Source: Vavraia culicis subsp. floridensis (Eukaryota > Microsporidia > Pleistophoridae). From it: 64,000 nt of DNA. Each line of letters starts with the position of its first letter. Position 1 is the stretch's first letter. Under the pieces are notes generated by a model. The model was not told the origin of the DNA. It made no database searches and saw only the letters and a program-made list of their open reading frames with translations. The DNA lies in assembly GCF_000192795.1 (NCBI RefSeq), contig NW_007360624.1, forward strand, positions 1 through 64,000, written 5' to 3'. A program made the position numbers and the translations under genes. This document shows positions 53,333-63,533 of this stretch, in pieces.

Positions 53333-54264
53333 GTCTGATCCAAAAGGGCAAAAACAAATATTTAGCTTATAACCAATCAAATATTATCCGTAAAAACGTG
53401 ATTCGAGATAAGAATTGTGCGCCATAATTATACGTCCAAGAATCATACGTGTTTTGTTCGCTGCAACGCACAACCTTGGTGGCACTTACCAAATTTGTAC
53501 CAAAAAAAGATGAAGCAGAGCACAAGATGAGTTATCCATTAGGAAATAAAACGGCCGTGTATTAACAGGTGCCATTCCTTACTTCGTGTAAAGATCATTT
53601 ATCAGAACTTCTCTGACAGCTTTAATGATCATTGTTTTGAACGTGGCAAAATAAATAGGACGATGAAATATCGCTTTTAATATCATAAAACATGCATAGT
53701 ACCGCTACATTACGTCAATGTCAGGCTTGTACACGAATAGTTACGACTCAACGTCTGAGGTACTTCGGTATTTTATGGTGAGTTTCAACGTTGGTTTGTT
53801 TAAACATATTATGACTTGCCATTTGTGTTTTCATTTTATGTCTGCGTATCATCAACTCAATTTGCTGTGACAATAACGTTAGAACAATGTACGTATCACT
53901 CATAATCCACAAACCAAGGATTTCGCGCTTTATAATTAGTAGCAGTTCAATTCTCACATAAGAAGAAGAGAAAGAATCCACAAAAGCACTGGATTTCAAT
54001 CATGTGATGAATAATACGCAACAAAAGAACAAACTAACGGTGTAAAAAAGTCCTGAGTGCTAAATCATGGAATAAATTACTAATTATGAAACGGGTACAT
54101 CGGTGAAGATGATACTAGAAGAGATGACAGTGTTTAGTGCGCTGCAAGTGGATGTGTTGCATTAAAAATTGAGCACATGCCATAACGCTCATTGCATCAA
54201 AGTGGCGACGGAGTAAAAAATATGCTATGTGGCCATAAAAATGTTTACTCAATTCAACACAGAC
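53333..54264. other. 0.9-kb spacer
   Basis: The right edge of the Sac1-type gene holds its CCC signal (53346-53348). A minus-strand frame (53748-53999) was examined and rejected as coding. Confidence 0.4.
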
Positions 54265-55590
54265 CTATGGATGGCACCGCGTAACAAAGCGGGGATACAA
54301 ACACCCCTTAGCAACATTCTTCCATCTCATCAATCCGACCAGCAACCTTTCAAATCCAAGCCCGAAACCACCGTGCGTGCACGGACCAAATCTCGCCATG
54401 TCTGTGTACCAATAGTACGGCTTAGAATCAATACCCTCGCGCTCAAAGCCATCAATCAACTCCTGGTACTCCTCCTTCCTCATTGATCCACCAAGTATTT
54501 CTCCAATATTCGGGAACAACAAGTCAGCGCTTTCAGTGTACTTCGGATCATCCGTAGTTTTCATGTAGAATGGTTTGGCTGCTGTTTCAAAGTTGGTCAG
54601 GAAAAGCGGAGTGTTGTCGGCATATGACTTTACGAGAAATACCTCTGCTGCATCGGGTATGTCATCACCTAAAACAAATTCAAGGCCGTTATCTTTCTTG
54701 TACCCCGCGTCGTTGAAGTATTTGATCGCATCTTTGTAGCTTATACGTTTAAAAGGGCGTTTGAACTCAAAAAATTCGTAATCGGGACACAGCTCCAAAA
54801 TATCCTCCCTCATTTTTTCGTAGAAACCAGTTACCACCGTGTACACCATGTCCTCGATAACGCTAAGCAGGTCATCAAAGCAAATATCTGCCAACTCAGC
54901 CTCCACATGCGTATACTCTGTCAAATGCCGTGTTGTGTTGCTCTTTTCAGCCCTGTAGCTGTACACCATGCAATATGCCTTCATAGCAACAGGCACTACG
55001 GTTTCAAGATAAAGCTGGGATGACTGTGTTAAAAACGCCTTCTTTCCAAAGTAATCAAGCTTAAACAGCGTGCTACCACCCTCTACCTGTGTTTGCACGA
55101 GGGTCGGCGGCGTTATTTCCGTGAATTCCCTTTCATAAAAAAATTCCCTGAAACACCGCAACATGTACGAACGCGCCTTCAAAAAAAATATGCGCTCGGG
55201 TGTCCTCAGTGCCAAATGCCCATTTTCCAGCAAAGAAAATGCCTGCGTGTCCTTATTGACAGGAAAAGATGGCGCAATTTTCCTTACATCATAGTGATCG
55301 ATGTGGAACTCAACCTCAGCACCGTCCTTGGTAAAATTTTCCTTGACAGTGCCATAGAAATCCATGGATGTCCATCTCGTAAGGTTATCAGCATCAATTT
55401 TGTGCGGATACAAACATTTCAGTATCTTGTATTGTGCGAACATGTTGATGAAACAGCCTGCCTGTCCTGCATTGCGCCTGTTGTACACCCATCCGAACGA
55501 GTGTATCTTTTGTAAGATGTGAGACTTGTTGATTTCCTTGAGTGGCACTTTTGTGTACTCAGATTTGTCAAATTCTCTTGATTCCGTCAT
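54265..55590 (-). CDS. asparaginyl-tRNA synthetase, cytosolic type
   Basis: Class II synthetase, 441 residues, that charges tRNA-Asn. Motif 2 is YRAEKSNTTRHLTEYTHVEA, and motif 3 reads HGGFGLGFERLLVGLMRW. The end CLYPRFVTRCHP separates it from AspRS and LysRS. TQVEGGSTLFKLDYFGKKAF and LTQSSQLYLE are the AsnRS substrate-pocket stretches. The N-terminal OB-fold begins with KEINKSHILQKIHSFGWVYN. The true start is taken at 55590 (MTESREFDK): TTTTTAACCCATC (CCC 55599-55601) precedes it. A further in-frame ATG at 55620 lies upstream of that signal. It lacks the long N-terminal extension of human cytosolic AsnRS (548 residues). Confidence 0.93.
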   Translation of the reverse strand: MTESREFDKSEYTKVPLKEINKSHILQKIHSFGWVYNRRNAGQAGCFINMFAQYKILKCLYPHKIDADNLTRWTSMDFYGTVKENFTKDGAEVEFHIDHYDVRKIAPSFPVNKDTQAFSLLENGHLALRTPERIFFLKARSYMLRCFREFFYEREFTEITPPTLVQTQVEGGSTLFKLDYFGKKAFLTQSSQLYLETVVPVAMKAYCMVYSYRAEKSNTTRHLTEYTHVEAELADICFDDLLSVIEDMVYTVVTGFYEKMREDILELCPDYEFFEFKRPFKRISYKDAIKYFNDAGYKKDNGLEFVLGDDIPDAAEVFLVKSYADNTPLFLTNFETAAKPFYMKTTDDPKYTESADLLFPNIGEILGGSMRKEEYQELIDGFEREGIDSKPYYWYTDMARFGPCTHGGFGLGFERLLVGLMRWKNVAKGCLYPRFVTRCHP

Positions 55591-55603
55591 TTTTTGATGG
55601 GTT
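55591..55603 (-). promoter_or_regulatory. CCC signal fixing the AsnRS start
   Basis: TTAACCCATCAAAAA lies directly before the ATG at 55590 and after the in-frame ATG at 55620, so the shorter protein is favoured. Confidence 0.6.
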
Positions 55604-56030
55604 AAAAAGTGCAGTTTCATTAATTTACCAAGCGAAAATGACCTTGATGAGAGAAAATAACGAAACCGTGAATTTACCTGTTAAGGCGCCGAGTTCACCA
55701 AAAATAAATGAGAAATGTGCTATTATATGCAAAATACCATGCAAATTTAACGTGTGTTTGTCTGAATGTACGGATAAATACATTTTTCTGTTTTTTCATT
55801 TTTTAGAATTTTTACCAATTTCCGTGGAAACTAAAAATAGTGGTAGCATGGCACCGCAATAATCAATCCGCACGTACAAACAGATGTGCTTTCATGCCTT
55901 GAACTGCACTTCTTGATTATGGATGTTCCTAAATTCATGATCTCAAATCTACCTAAAATGCATTTTTTACCATTAATAGCATTCTCTACTCCTGGATGTG
56001 TCCTCAAATTGACTAGCCCCTATTTCAGAG
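55604..56030. other. spacer between divergent AsnRS and DcpS genes
   Basis: Start signals sit at both ends (CCC at 55599-55601 on the minus strand, CCCC at 56017-56020 on the plus strand). Nothing else is seen. Confidence 0.4.
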
Positions 56031-56777
56031 ATGGAGAGTTTCAAGGACTACAAAATACTGTCCAGAAGAGACAACAGCACCGCACTTTTGGGCACATTAA
56101 ACGGTGTACAGAGCATAGTAGTGGTACAGAACAAAGAAGTGGATCTGAAAGAAATACCAAAGATGAAAATGGAAAAGTACACGGTAATAACAGACAATCC
56201 GCCATATAGAAGTATGGAAAGTGCAAATTATTATCTACGAGTGACCAGTCCATGCACGCAGCAGCACATTAAAAAGTACGATAGGCCTGAGTACAGGAGC
56301 GAAACATACGATGAATACCTGGAATATCTGCAGAAAGATAAGTTATCAACCAACTGGATACAGAAGATAAGAGACGGAGAATGTGAACAACCTATTTACC
56401 ATGATGACCGGTTCATAATCATAAATGATTACAAATGGGACATGTCTGATGTCAGTCAACTGTATTTGCTCTTGATATTCAAGGATCATGGCCTGTTTAC
56501 AATCCGTGAGTTAAGTTTGGCTTTATGTAAAGAGGCGAAAATCATGATATTACAGATTTTGAGCACTAGGTATGGACTGGAGGAGAAGGATGTACTGATG
56601 TATTTCCACTATAAGCCATCATACTACGTTTTACATGTGCATGTTGTTAATTTGGAACGGAGAATGGAACCGGGCATGATGGTGGGGCGTGCTATCTTGT
56701 TGGACGATATTGTGGAGAACCTGATGATTGATCCGTTGTATTACAAGAAGAGAAAACTCTTCTACGTTGGTAGTTAG
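56031..56777 (+). CDS. DcpS-like scavenger decapping (HIT) protein
   Basis: A 248-residue HIT-superfamily protein of the scavenger mRNA-decapping type, which hydrolyses cap dinucleotides left after 3'-5' mRNA decay. KPSYYVLHVHVVNL aligns with PSYYHLHVHF of DcpS. The catalytic middle histidine and the last one are present, but the first histidine is valine. DDIVENLMIDPLYYKKRKLF follows, as in the DcpS end. YHDDRFIIINDYKWDMSD near 125 resembles the cap-binding loop region. The N-terminal domain-swap part (residues 1-100) is shortened compared with about 337 residues in human. The start follows GCCCCTATTTC (CCCC 56017-56020). Loss of the first histidine makes reduced or altered activity possible. 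Confidence 0.7.
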   Translation: MESFKDYKILSRRDNSTALLGTLNGVQSIVVVQNKEVDLKEIPKMKMEKYTVITDNPPYRSMESANYYLRVTSPCTQQHIKKYDRPEYRSETYDEYLEYLQKDKLSTNWIQKIRDGECEQPIYHDDRFIIINDYKWDMSDVSQLYLLLIFKDHGLFTIRELSLALCKEAKIMILQILSTRYGLEEKDVLMYFHYKPSYYVLHVHVVNLERRMEPGMMVGRAILLDDIVENLMIDPLYYKKRKLFYVGS

Positions 56778-57919
56778 GTTAATGAATTGCGATTGATCTC
56801 CATGTTTTATGCCATTTTTTGTTATAAATCGTTGTTCTTTTTTCCCAATGCCATCGTATCTTCTGTGGATGTAGAGTAGGATGATTATATAATCTGCAAA
56901 TGCTTAACAGTAAATCGATGAGTACTGTTCTGATTTGTAAGGAATTTGATGGAAATGGGGTATTTTATGAAAACCTCAAAAAATAGCACAATGGGCCCGT
57001 AGTAGCTCCCTTGTGAAGTAATGAAGCGCATATATGCAACGTTTTTATGAGATCCTCATGATTTCTTCCATGAATAAATGTTTGGGACATAAAACACGCC
57101 TCGAGAGTTAAATAAATCTTTGCGACTGTAATTAAGCATTGTACTTGGTATAGCTACGTAGATCTCATCTAAAGTTGCTATCTCTATTTTTAGGATGATT
57201 AGTGCCGTTATATTTGATTTGGTGGTGGACATTTGATCCTATCTGTGTGGATCGAGTCCGAAAATGCGTGTTGTAGATCAGCATTCCACAAAATTGTTGC
57301 ATTATACCTCTATAAACTCGTAGGCTCTGGCATTTATCAATGATTTAGCATGCTACCTGGTGATTACTATTTTAATATGATGATCTCAACATGATGTGAT
57401 GCACTTTTGATTGATTTAAGTTTTTTCTCAATTAATTTGGTATTTCGTGGATTTATCCAAAAATAGGGTTAAATACGCAAAATTACAATGTTGTTATCAG
57501 TTTGCTATTCTAAAGAGATATTATTCCATAACTCTGCCATTTATTTATTGCTTTTAACTCGAAATTCGATTTTTCGTATAATTAAAGGCTTTTTGATTGG
57601 CAATGAACAAAGTTCTCACCCTTTTAGTTCAAATAGAAACTTGTGCGGCACCTATTCCGGAACCAACATCACATTTACCGATCTGATTTCGCTAATTGCT
57701 TCATATTTGTACGAAAAAAGACTTTGTTTGGAGAAAGGTTGATTTTGGCACTCAAGCTTTGCAGAGAAGATGTTACACAGACCAACACTACCTAATCCCT
57801 ACAATACATTGTATTTGACATGTTATCCATCAAAGACATGCTTTAAATGTCATCTTATATTAAAAAATATCTCCTTTTCAAGAACTTTCCTGTTTACACT
57901 GTCGAACACATCCAACATC
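56778..57919. other. 1.1-kb spacer
   Basis: No supported feature. A plus-strand frame at 57488-57742 has no promoter motif and no family content. Confidence 0.4.
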
Positions 57920-58282
57920 CTATAAATTAAGCATTTTATCAATTTCCTGCTTTTTATTGCCTTTTTTGACTTTGCTGTCGCGTTCATACGCTTCAAAAGC
58001 TTTTGCCAATTTTAACATCACATCTATCATTTTAGCGTCCAATTGCACGTTCCTTACCATGCTATACCTGTGGCACATCATTGTTCTCGTCTTCAATACA
58101 CATTTCACGCTTTTTCTCTCTCGTCGCAACTACCAGACCCGCCAAACAAATTCGTTCCGTATTACCCTAACTCCGCCTTTTCCACCTCGCTATCAAACAA
58201 GTTTGTCAACAAGCACGTCTACCAAATCTACGATACCGTATGTTTGTGCAAAACAGAGCGTATACCAGCACCAAGAACTCAT
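57920..58282 (-). pseudogene. possible frameshifted small gene
   Basis: The minus strand reads MSSWCWYTLCFAQTYGIVDL ending at a stop. It then continues in a second frame with DSEVEKAELG, ICLAGLVVATREKKRE and CIEDENNDVPQ, and in a third with MCHRYSMVRNVQLDAKM, then LKLAKAFEAYERDSKVKK to a stop at 57920. The composition of each piece is coding-like. Two to three frameshifts would make it a recent pseudogene of about 115 residues, or the frame changes may be sequence errors. No family was recognised and no CCC motif precedes it. Confidence 0.3.
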
Positions 58283-59562
58283 TTTAAGTGATCACAATCA
58301 TTGGTGTCATATCGATCATCTTATTCGTTCAGATAATTAAGCAGAGATCCAATAATGTTCAATTAAAAGCATACTGCAGATTAAATAGCAGCTGCAAAGA
58401 ATTATTCCCAATCACTTTTATTAACTGCTCGTATCACAGTTGTCATAAAATTTTGATGATACAAATATTTTTATTTATGAGGTGATGTTTCGACACCTTG
58501 ACATGAGTTTAGTTCAAATACATCGTAGTTGTACCTTTTTCAGAAATAAATCTGCTTAGAACTTACTGTGCCCAGTACTACCATTACATCTTAACAAATA
58601 CGTGCTCAACCACCTTTTTATTGTTCACTACAACGTAAAAATAACCTTTCAATCACTTGCTCTCATCCTTCCAAGCGATTGGCCGTGCCCATTTCCTGTC
58701 ATACATCGCTCTCATTTTTAATCTATCACGTCTTATAAAACGGATGATCAGCAAAGATTGATAAATGTAGGATGCGCGACAGCAGTGAAGGACAGCAAAT
58801 GCTGCGCACCATGGATGAATTACATGGTTCAGGATCGCTGTTCATTAACTTACACTTTTACGGACTATTTTCTTTTAGAAGTATCCAAAAAGATGATCGG
58901 TAAAAATACTTGAGAATACCACATATAGAGTAATGTGTGTGCACGCACTCACACAGAGGATGTATTATTACATGATCTGTTGTGTGAAGAATGTGCAGAG
59001 CAAACAAAGTATTAAATGTCGTACTGCTACACGCCACATAGGTCATTCTTCATTGCTATCAAGCAAAACTCATTTATCTGTCTTACTTGTCACAACAAAA
59101 TTCAAGAAGACAAAGTCAAAACAAAGTTACGCCATAGTGATTGATAGAAGAGAAGGCTCCGTTCATCAACAGCACAATGTTGTTATAATTCTTACGGTAC
59201 GCCTTTAGCGCTCACCAATTCGTTTGTTTGTACTTTTTGCTTTCAAGCTGTCATATGGAAATGAAATATCATTTCTTTCGCGTAATCATTTACTTGGCTG
59301 TCACTGATCTAGGCGTATAATTCGTTCATCCTCAGAAACAAAGCGATACACATGTGTTACAGAACATGCCGTCACACAGTGACACACCACGGCAATACTG
59401 TCGCACTGCGAGGTTGCTCGCCTAGCGCAAAAGGTGTCCTATTAGGTTGATTGAATGTCAAGACGATGCTGTCATCAATCGAAAAATAAGAGCAACAAAC
59501 AAATGTGACAGTTTTGATAGCACTTACAAAAATATAAAAGGAAGGCTTAGGCAAGCTACGGG
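58283..59562. other. 1.3-kb spacer
   Basis: AT-rich. A GC-richer patch at 59390-59445 forms a small hairpin (GCGAGGTTGCTCGC) but fits no RNA family I know. GCTACGGG directly precedes the 59563 gene. Confidence 0.4.
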
Positions 59563-60078
59563 ATGGAGCCTGGGAAGAAGATTAATGACGTTATGTCGCT
59601 AAATGAAATGTTGGGGCGCAAGAAAAAGATGTTTGAAATAGGCTTTGTGATGGACGATAACTTGGCAAACCGCAACAGTTTGTTCAAGGCAGCCCGGTAC
59701 GGCGAGAAGGACAGCGACGGCTACAAGGAAAAGAGGGGTGATATAGAACATTCCCGAGAGGGGCGATACAGGGAGTATGATAGGATTGGCTATGGAAGCG
59801 ACAGGGAAATGAGCAAGTATTGTGATGATAGAGGCGAAAATGGTTGGTACAGAAACGATTGCTATAAGTATGATGGTACGGCGCGCAGGTGGGACGGCCG
59901 TGCGCTGGCCAAAGAGGATCAATCCAGCAATGTTCGCACCAGATCATTCGAGTACGATGACGAGAGCACCGATCACGCTGCACAAAGCCAAAGCTCGCGC
60001 AGAGATACGCTGGGATACGAAAGCGAGGATGAGGATGTTGTAATGGCGAACATCCTGCTTAGTTTAGCGAAGAAATAG
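59563..60078 (+). CDS. hypothetical charged low-complexity protein
   Basis: A 171-residue, very polar protein, unrecognised. Residues 1-45 are helical (DVMSLNEMLGRKKKMFEIGF). Residues 45-150 are rich in D, R, G, Y and S (RYREYDRIGYGSDREM). It ends in an acidic piece (YESEDEDVVMANILLSLAKK). Arginine- and glycine-rich spacing would fit an RNA-binding or nuclear partner, but this is inference. No membrane segment or signal peptide is present. The start is preceded immediately by GCTACGGG, a GGG-type signal. An AATAAA lies about 40 bases after the stop. Confidence 0.6.
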   Translation: MEPGKKINDVMSLNEMLGRKKKMFEIGFVMDDNLANRNSLFKAARYGEKDSDGYKEKRGDIEHSREGRYREYDRIGYGSDREMSKYCDDRGENGWYRNDCYKYDGTARRWDGRALAKEDQSSNVRTRSFEYDDESTDHAAQSQSSRRDTLGYESEDEDVVMANILLSLAKK

Positions 60079-60446
60079 CAGCTGAATGGTAATTTAATAC
60101 GCACTAGAAAAAACCGTAAATAAAGTTCTCTACAACACAAATGCTACGAATTGGTAAGCCTGTGCTTTTCTGCGGTACCGCCTTAAGGTGATTTTGTGAC
60201 AAAATTGTAATAAATTCGTGGTAAAGACTTTTGCTACCAAAACAACACCATATTTTTGATAAAACCTGCGTGTCAACTTCATAAAATATCATAACTCAGA
60301 AATGATTGGTGCTATATTCTCCGAGGATGACGTGTTTAAACAAATTCCTGTTTGAAACTTTTTTACCAAAATGTTTCAGAATAGGTAGTTGAATAAAAAA
60401 CCACTGCTTTTAATACCAACATACATTTCTCAGGTCTGGGATGTGT
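60079..60446. other. spacer between convergent genes
   Basis: Convergent 3' ends. AATAAA-type sites (about 60117 and 60392) could serve polyadenylation. Nothing else is recognised. Confidence 0.4.
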
Positions 60447-61700
60447 TCATTCTATTTTACTCATGGTTCTCTTTTTGCGTTGTCTAAGCTGTTTCAATAT
60501 TTTCTTTCTTGTTTCATAGTCGCAACATCTGCTCATCCATACGAGCACTTCCTCGCCCTTCTTTCCCCAACACTCGTTCATCATCTTTTTGACGAACAAA
60601 TTCTTCTTCTTTGTCTCTTCATTGCCCATTAGATAATACCTCACAATTTCGATGTCTCCTTTAAACGATTCTTTGCCAAAATTCTCTGAAAAAACATCAT
60701 TAATATTCATGTTGTGCTCCTTAATGATAAATAGCCTTTTTGTCACTGGCAAGCATCTTAAATTCACGCAACCATTGATAAACAGGAAGCTTTTTAGGTC
60801 TCTGTAGTATTTTTTGATAACCTGCTCAGCCATTTTGTCGTTCCTTTGCGACTGCAATTTCAATAAAATCTTCTGTATGACATTTTCATGCAGAGTAGTC
60901 AAATCCAGGCTGTGCACCAGCTCTACGGTGTTATCATATTTCTCTATGAATGATTGTACCATGTAATTGCTGTATTTGTTCGCTGCCAACGATTGCAGAT
61001 CGTTTTTGATTCTTTTAAATATGATTTTAGTTTCATTTTCTCCCATGATTTTCACAAAGTGCTCCAAAAAGAAAGAATATTTCATTTCTGTTAGTGTTTC
61101 GTACGTAAAAAGAGTCTTAAGCACGTGCTTTATTATTGACTTCTTGGCATTTTGAATGTCTCTGGCTAACGAATACGAGTGGCCGGTATCACTATGGCTT
61201 CTCCTTCCCACCTTCTGATTCTCTACTCCGCTTTCACACTCACTATGCGCACCACCGGACCGCAAATACACGAGTACCGTGTTCAAAACGCACTCTTTCT
61301 CAAACTCAATGTTCTCCGGCGTGATAACGGTTTTATATCCCATCTCGATCATTTTTCTCACGACAAAGGTGGCATGGCCATCATTAAAACACTTTTGCAG
61401 ATTTGCATCCATGTAATCCGTAAGGAATGCAAACACACCTTTTCCGACAAAGACCTCCAAAACTTTGCTTCCCAGATTATGGTAAATCATGTTTTCGATT
61501 TTCATCCTTTTGGAAAGTTCCACGAGCTGCTTGTCATCACATATTTCCACAATTTCTTGAATTTTGTCGGTTGTTATTTTTGAGACGGATAACTCGGTTA
61601 TGTATGGCTTTATCTGCAAGCATACCCGTGAAAGTGTTGGTTTGTTGGCAGCCAGAATGGACATATCAAGATCTTTCAAATAAATAGCGGTTTGCTCCAT
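60447..61700 (-). CDS. Pumilio-like RNA-binding protein, probably Nop9
   Basis: A 417-residue helical protein with Pumilio-type repeats. Early repeats read NMIYHNLGSKVLEVFVGKG (residues about 70-88) and FNDGHATFVVRKMIEMGYK (about 104-122). A later one reads LAANKYSNYMVQSFIEKYD (about 250-268). Nop9 is an 11-repeat U-shaped Puf protein that binds 18S rRNA precursors in the nucleolus and delays cleavage at site D. Length is less than the usual 600-660, and a serine-rich loop (about 158-185) splits the repeats. The start at 61700 (MEQTAIYLKD) follows TGACCCATTTC (CCC 61718-61720); upstream frame without ATG is ignored. A canonical Puf (Puf3/Puf6) is the alternative. Confidence 0.6.
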   Translation of the reverse strand: MEQTAIYLKDLDMSILAANKPTLSRVCLQIKPYITELSVSKITTDKIQEIVEICDDKQLVELSKRMKIENMIYHNLGSKVLEVFVGKGVFAFLTDYMDANLQKCFNDGHATFVVRKMIEMGYKTVITPENIEFEKECVLNTVLVYLRSGGAHSECESGVENQKVGRRSHSDTGHSYSLARDIQNAKKSIIKHVLKTLFTYETLTEMKYSFFLEHFVKIMGENETKIIFKRIKNDLQSLAANKYSNYMVQSFIEKYDNTVELVHSLDLTTLHENVIQKILLKLQSQRNDKMAEQVIKKYYRDLKSFLFINGCVNLRCLPVTKRLFIIKEHNMNINDVFSENFGKESFKGDIEIVRYYLMGNEETKKKNLFVKKMMNECWGKKGEEVLVWMSRCCDYETRKKILKQLRQRKKRTMSKIE

Positions 61701-61722
61701 CGGTTTTCTGGTGAAATGGGTC
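61698..61722 (-). promoter_or_regulatory. CCC signal fixing the Nop9-like start
   Basis: TGACCCATTTCACC sits 17 bases before the ATG at 61700, supporting that start over the open but ATG-less extension to 61769. Confidence 0.5.
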
Positions 61723-62700
61723 AGAAATATCGGAAGAATTAAAAACGGTACAAAGTCTGGCGGCTGCAAATATCACCACTACTTGGGATGCTTTCGTTGT
61801 GCAATGTGTCAGAAACAAAAGCACAAGCTTTCAAATTAGAGCTCGCCTCTAATACTAATTCTTTGCACTTGTTCATATTCTGAAGACTAACAATCTTGGC
61901 ATCATAAATTACACATATCAACGCAATAAAGTGCATTAGTGTTCTTCATGATCTATGCATGCTCTACTTTGATATGGTCGTACGAATAAATAATACCAAA
62001 ACACATATACCGCTATTTTAGAGCGTGGTTCTCACGATTTACAATTTTTAAATAGCAAGGAATTGCACATCTACGTTTGAATCTTACCATGGACGTGAAT
62101 TAGAAGTTTACTCTTCTATCACACGCTACTCTCATCGTTACGGTCACCACGGGATACTCTGAAATAACCGAGCACATTTGTTAATACCATTTTTCTAGCA
62201 ATCACATCCAGGGACCTATTCGTCAATTCATTGCTGCACGCCGGCATAATATTTTAGCGTATGCTTCGAGTAGGTACATCCCAGTATGGACCGCATTTTT
62301 GAAATTAACCTATTGGTGCCATCGCAAAGTTTATAGCTATTGTACACGAACATCTCCGTTTTCAAGTCCTTTTCCCTTTCATTGTTGGTACACAGCATAA
62401 AAAATGCTAGAAAGGATGCCAGATTAAACCCCTAAGGCTTGCAATTCACTGTTCGCTTTTATATTTCCAAAACACGTTCATTTATCACTTTCAGAGCTGT
62501 TCTATAAATGAATGATTTCTCTTGGTACTGAATACGGCACGTTTCCGTTCAAATATCACAGGAAAATGACTAAATGTCAATGATCAATCAAAAGCATAAA
62601 TTTAATTAAATTTGATCTTTTATCATCGAAGGTCGTACGCGTAAAATTATGGTAAGTCTGTTGCGGCCAAAACCCCCCTACTTAAAAAATTCTATTTGTG
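61723..62700. other. 1-kb spacer between divergent genes
   Basis: No recognised gene. AAATTTGATC occurs near 62608-62617, upstream of Rpc11, and an ATG with a GTAAGT donor follows at 62649. Confidence 0.4.
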
Positions 62701-62708
62701 CCCATTTA
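62701..62708 (+). promoter_or_regulatory. CCC signal of Rpc11
   Basis: TGTGCCCATTTA lies directly before the ATG at 62709 (CCC 62701-62703). It favours that start over the in-frame ATG at 62649, which has no such motif. Confidence 0.5.
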
Positions 62709-63026
62709 ATGTACCAGTTCTGTCCTTTCTGTAGGACGCTTCTCCTTATCAACAGGATGAACGGCACGACCTCGTTCTGCTGTCGCACATGTTCGTATTC
62801 TGAATCAGTTGGCCGTATTCACGAACGAATAGTGTTTGACAAGGAAATTAAGGAAAGAATCGTGTGGAAAGAGGATGTAATGCGTAGCATGGCCAAATGT
62901 GAGAAAATATGTGAGAAATGCGGATATAATACCGCTACTTTCTATGAAATGCAAACACGCAGCGCAGATGAGCCCATGACCATTTTCTATCAATGTCTGC
63001 AATGCAAAAATACGTGGAAGGAGTAG
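62709..63026 (+). CDS. RNA polymerase III subunit Rpc11
   Basis: A 105-residue small subunit with two zinc ribbons, which gives RNA polymerase III its intrinsic RNA cleavage and termination activity. The first ribbon is CPFC ... CRTC (residues about 5-30). The second is CEKCGY ... CLQC. MQTRSADEPMTIFYQC carries the catalytic acidic hairpin RSADEPMT found in Rpc11 and TFIIS. Length matches human POLR3K (108) and yeast Rpc11 (110). The start at 62709 was chosen because MYQFCPFC matches the family N-terminus and a CCC signal precedes it. An alternative is an ATG at 62649 followed by a 66-base GTAAGT...CAG intron, giving MFCPFC. Confidence 0.92.
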   Translation: MYQFCPFCRTLLLINRMNGTTSFCCRTCSYSESVGRIHERIVFDKEIKERIVWKEDVMRSMAKCEKICEKCGYNTATFYEMQTRSADEPMTIFYQCLQCKNTWKE

Positions 63027-63533
63027 AAATGCTCCCACACGCAGGTTCAACCCAATAAAATATAACAATAAAGATGTTTGCACAAAAACATCTTATATTT
63101 GACCCGTTTAGCAGGAACACGCCAAGCTTGTGCACCTTTTCTCGTAGAGGCATCGCATCACGGCATGCATCAGCAGTTCGTTCAGTTCTTTTCGCTAATG
63201 TGCGTTTATTCACTTTCTCATACCGCATCATCTAAACAAACTTTTTTAGTCCGCTGGGATGGCCGTGGCCACCGTAGTTCTTGGAGGATATTGGCGAGCC
63301 ATACTGTGCAACATTCTCGCACCGCAACAGAAAGGTACGCCCGGTATGCTCAGATCGCTTTTTTCGCTACCGAAACTCATGTTCTCTAGTGCGTGGCGTA
63401 CCACCGGTTAACACATATGGCAGGAACACTTCGCTCGATGACCAAGATGTCGTTAAAACGGGCGTGACCAGAGCAAAAGCAAGATCTTGAAAACACAAAA
63501 GCATTTAAACTCCCAACGATCTTTAATAAAACC
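63027..63533. other. spacer with overlapping antisense short frames
   Basis: This lies between convergent Rpc11 and Hsp70. A GC-rich patch holds two overlapping short frames on opposite strands (63246-63380 minus and 63259-63411 plus), listed as a finding. No AAATTT or CCC promoter is clear, but GCTGGG abuts the plus-strand ATG. Confidence 0.4.

Noticed and set aside
53748..53999. Minus-strand 83-codon frame
   Set aside because: No start signal, no family content, and composition like non-coding flanks.
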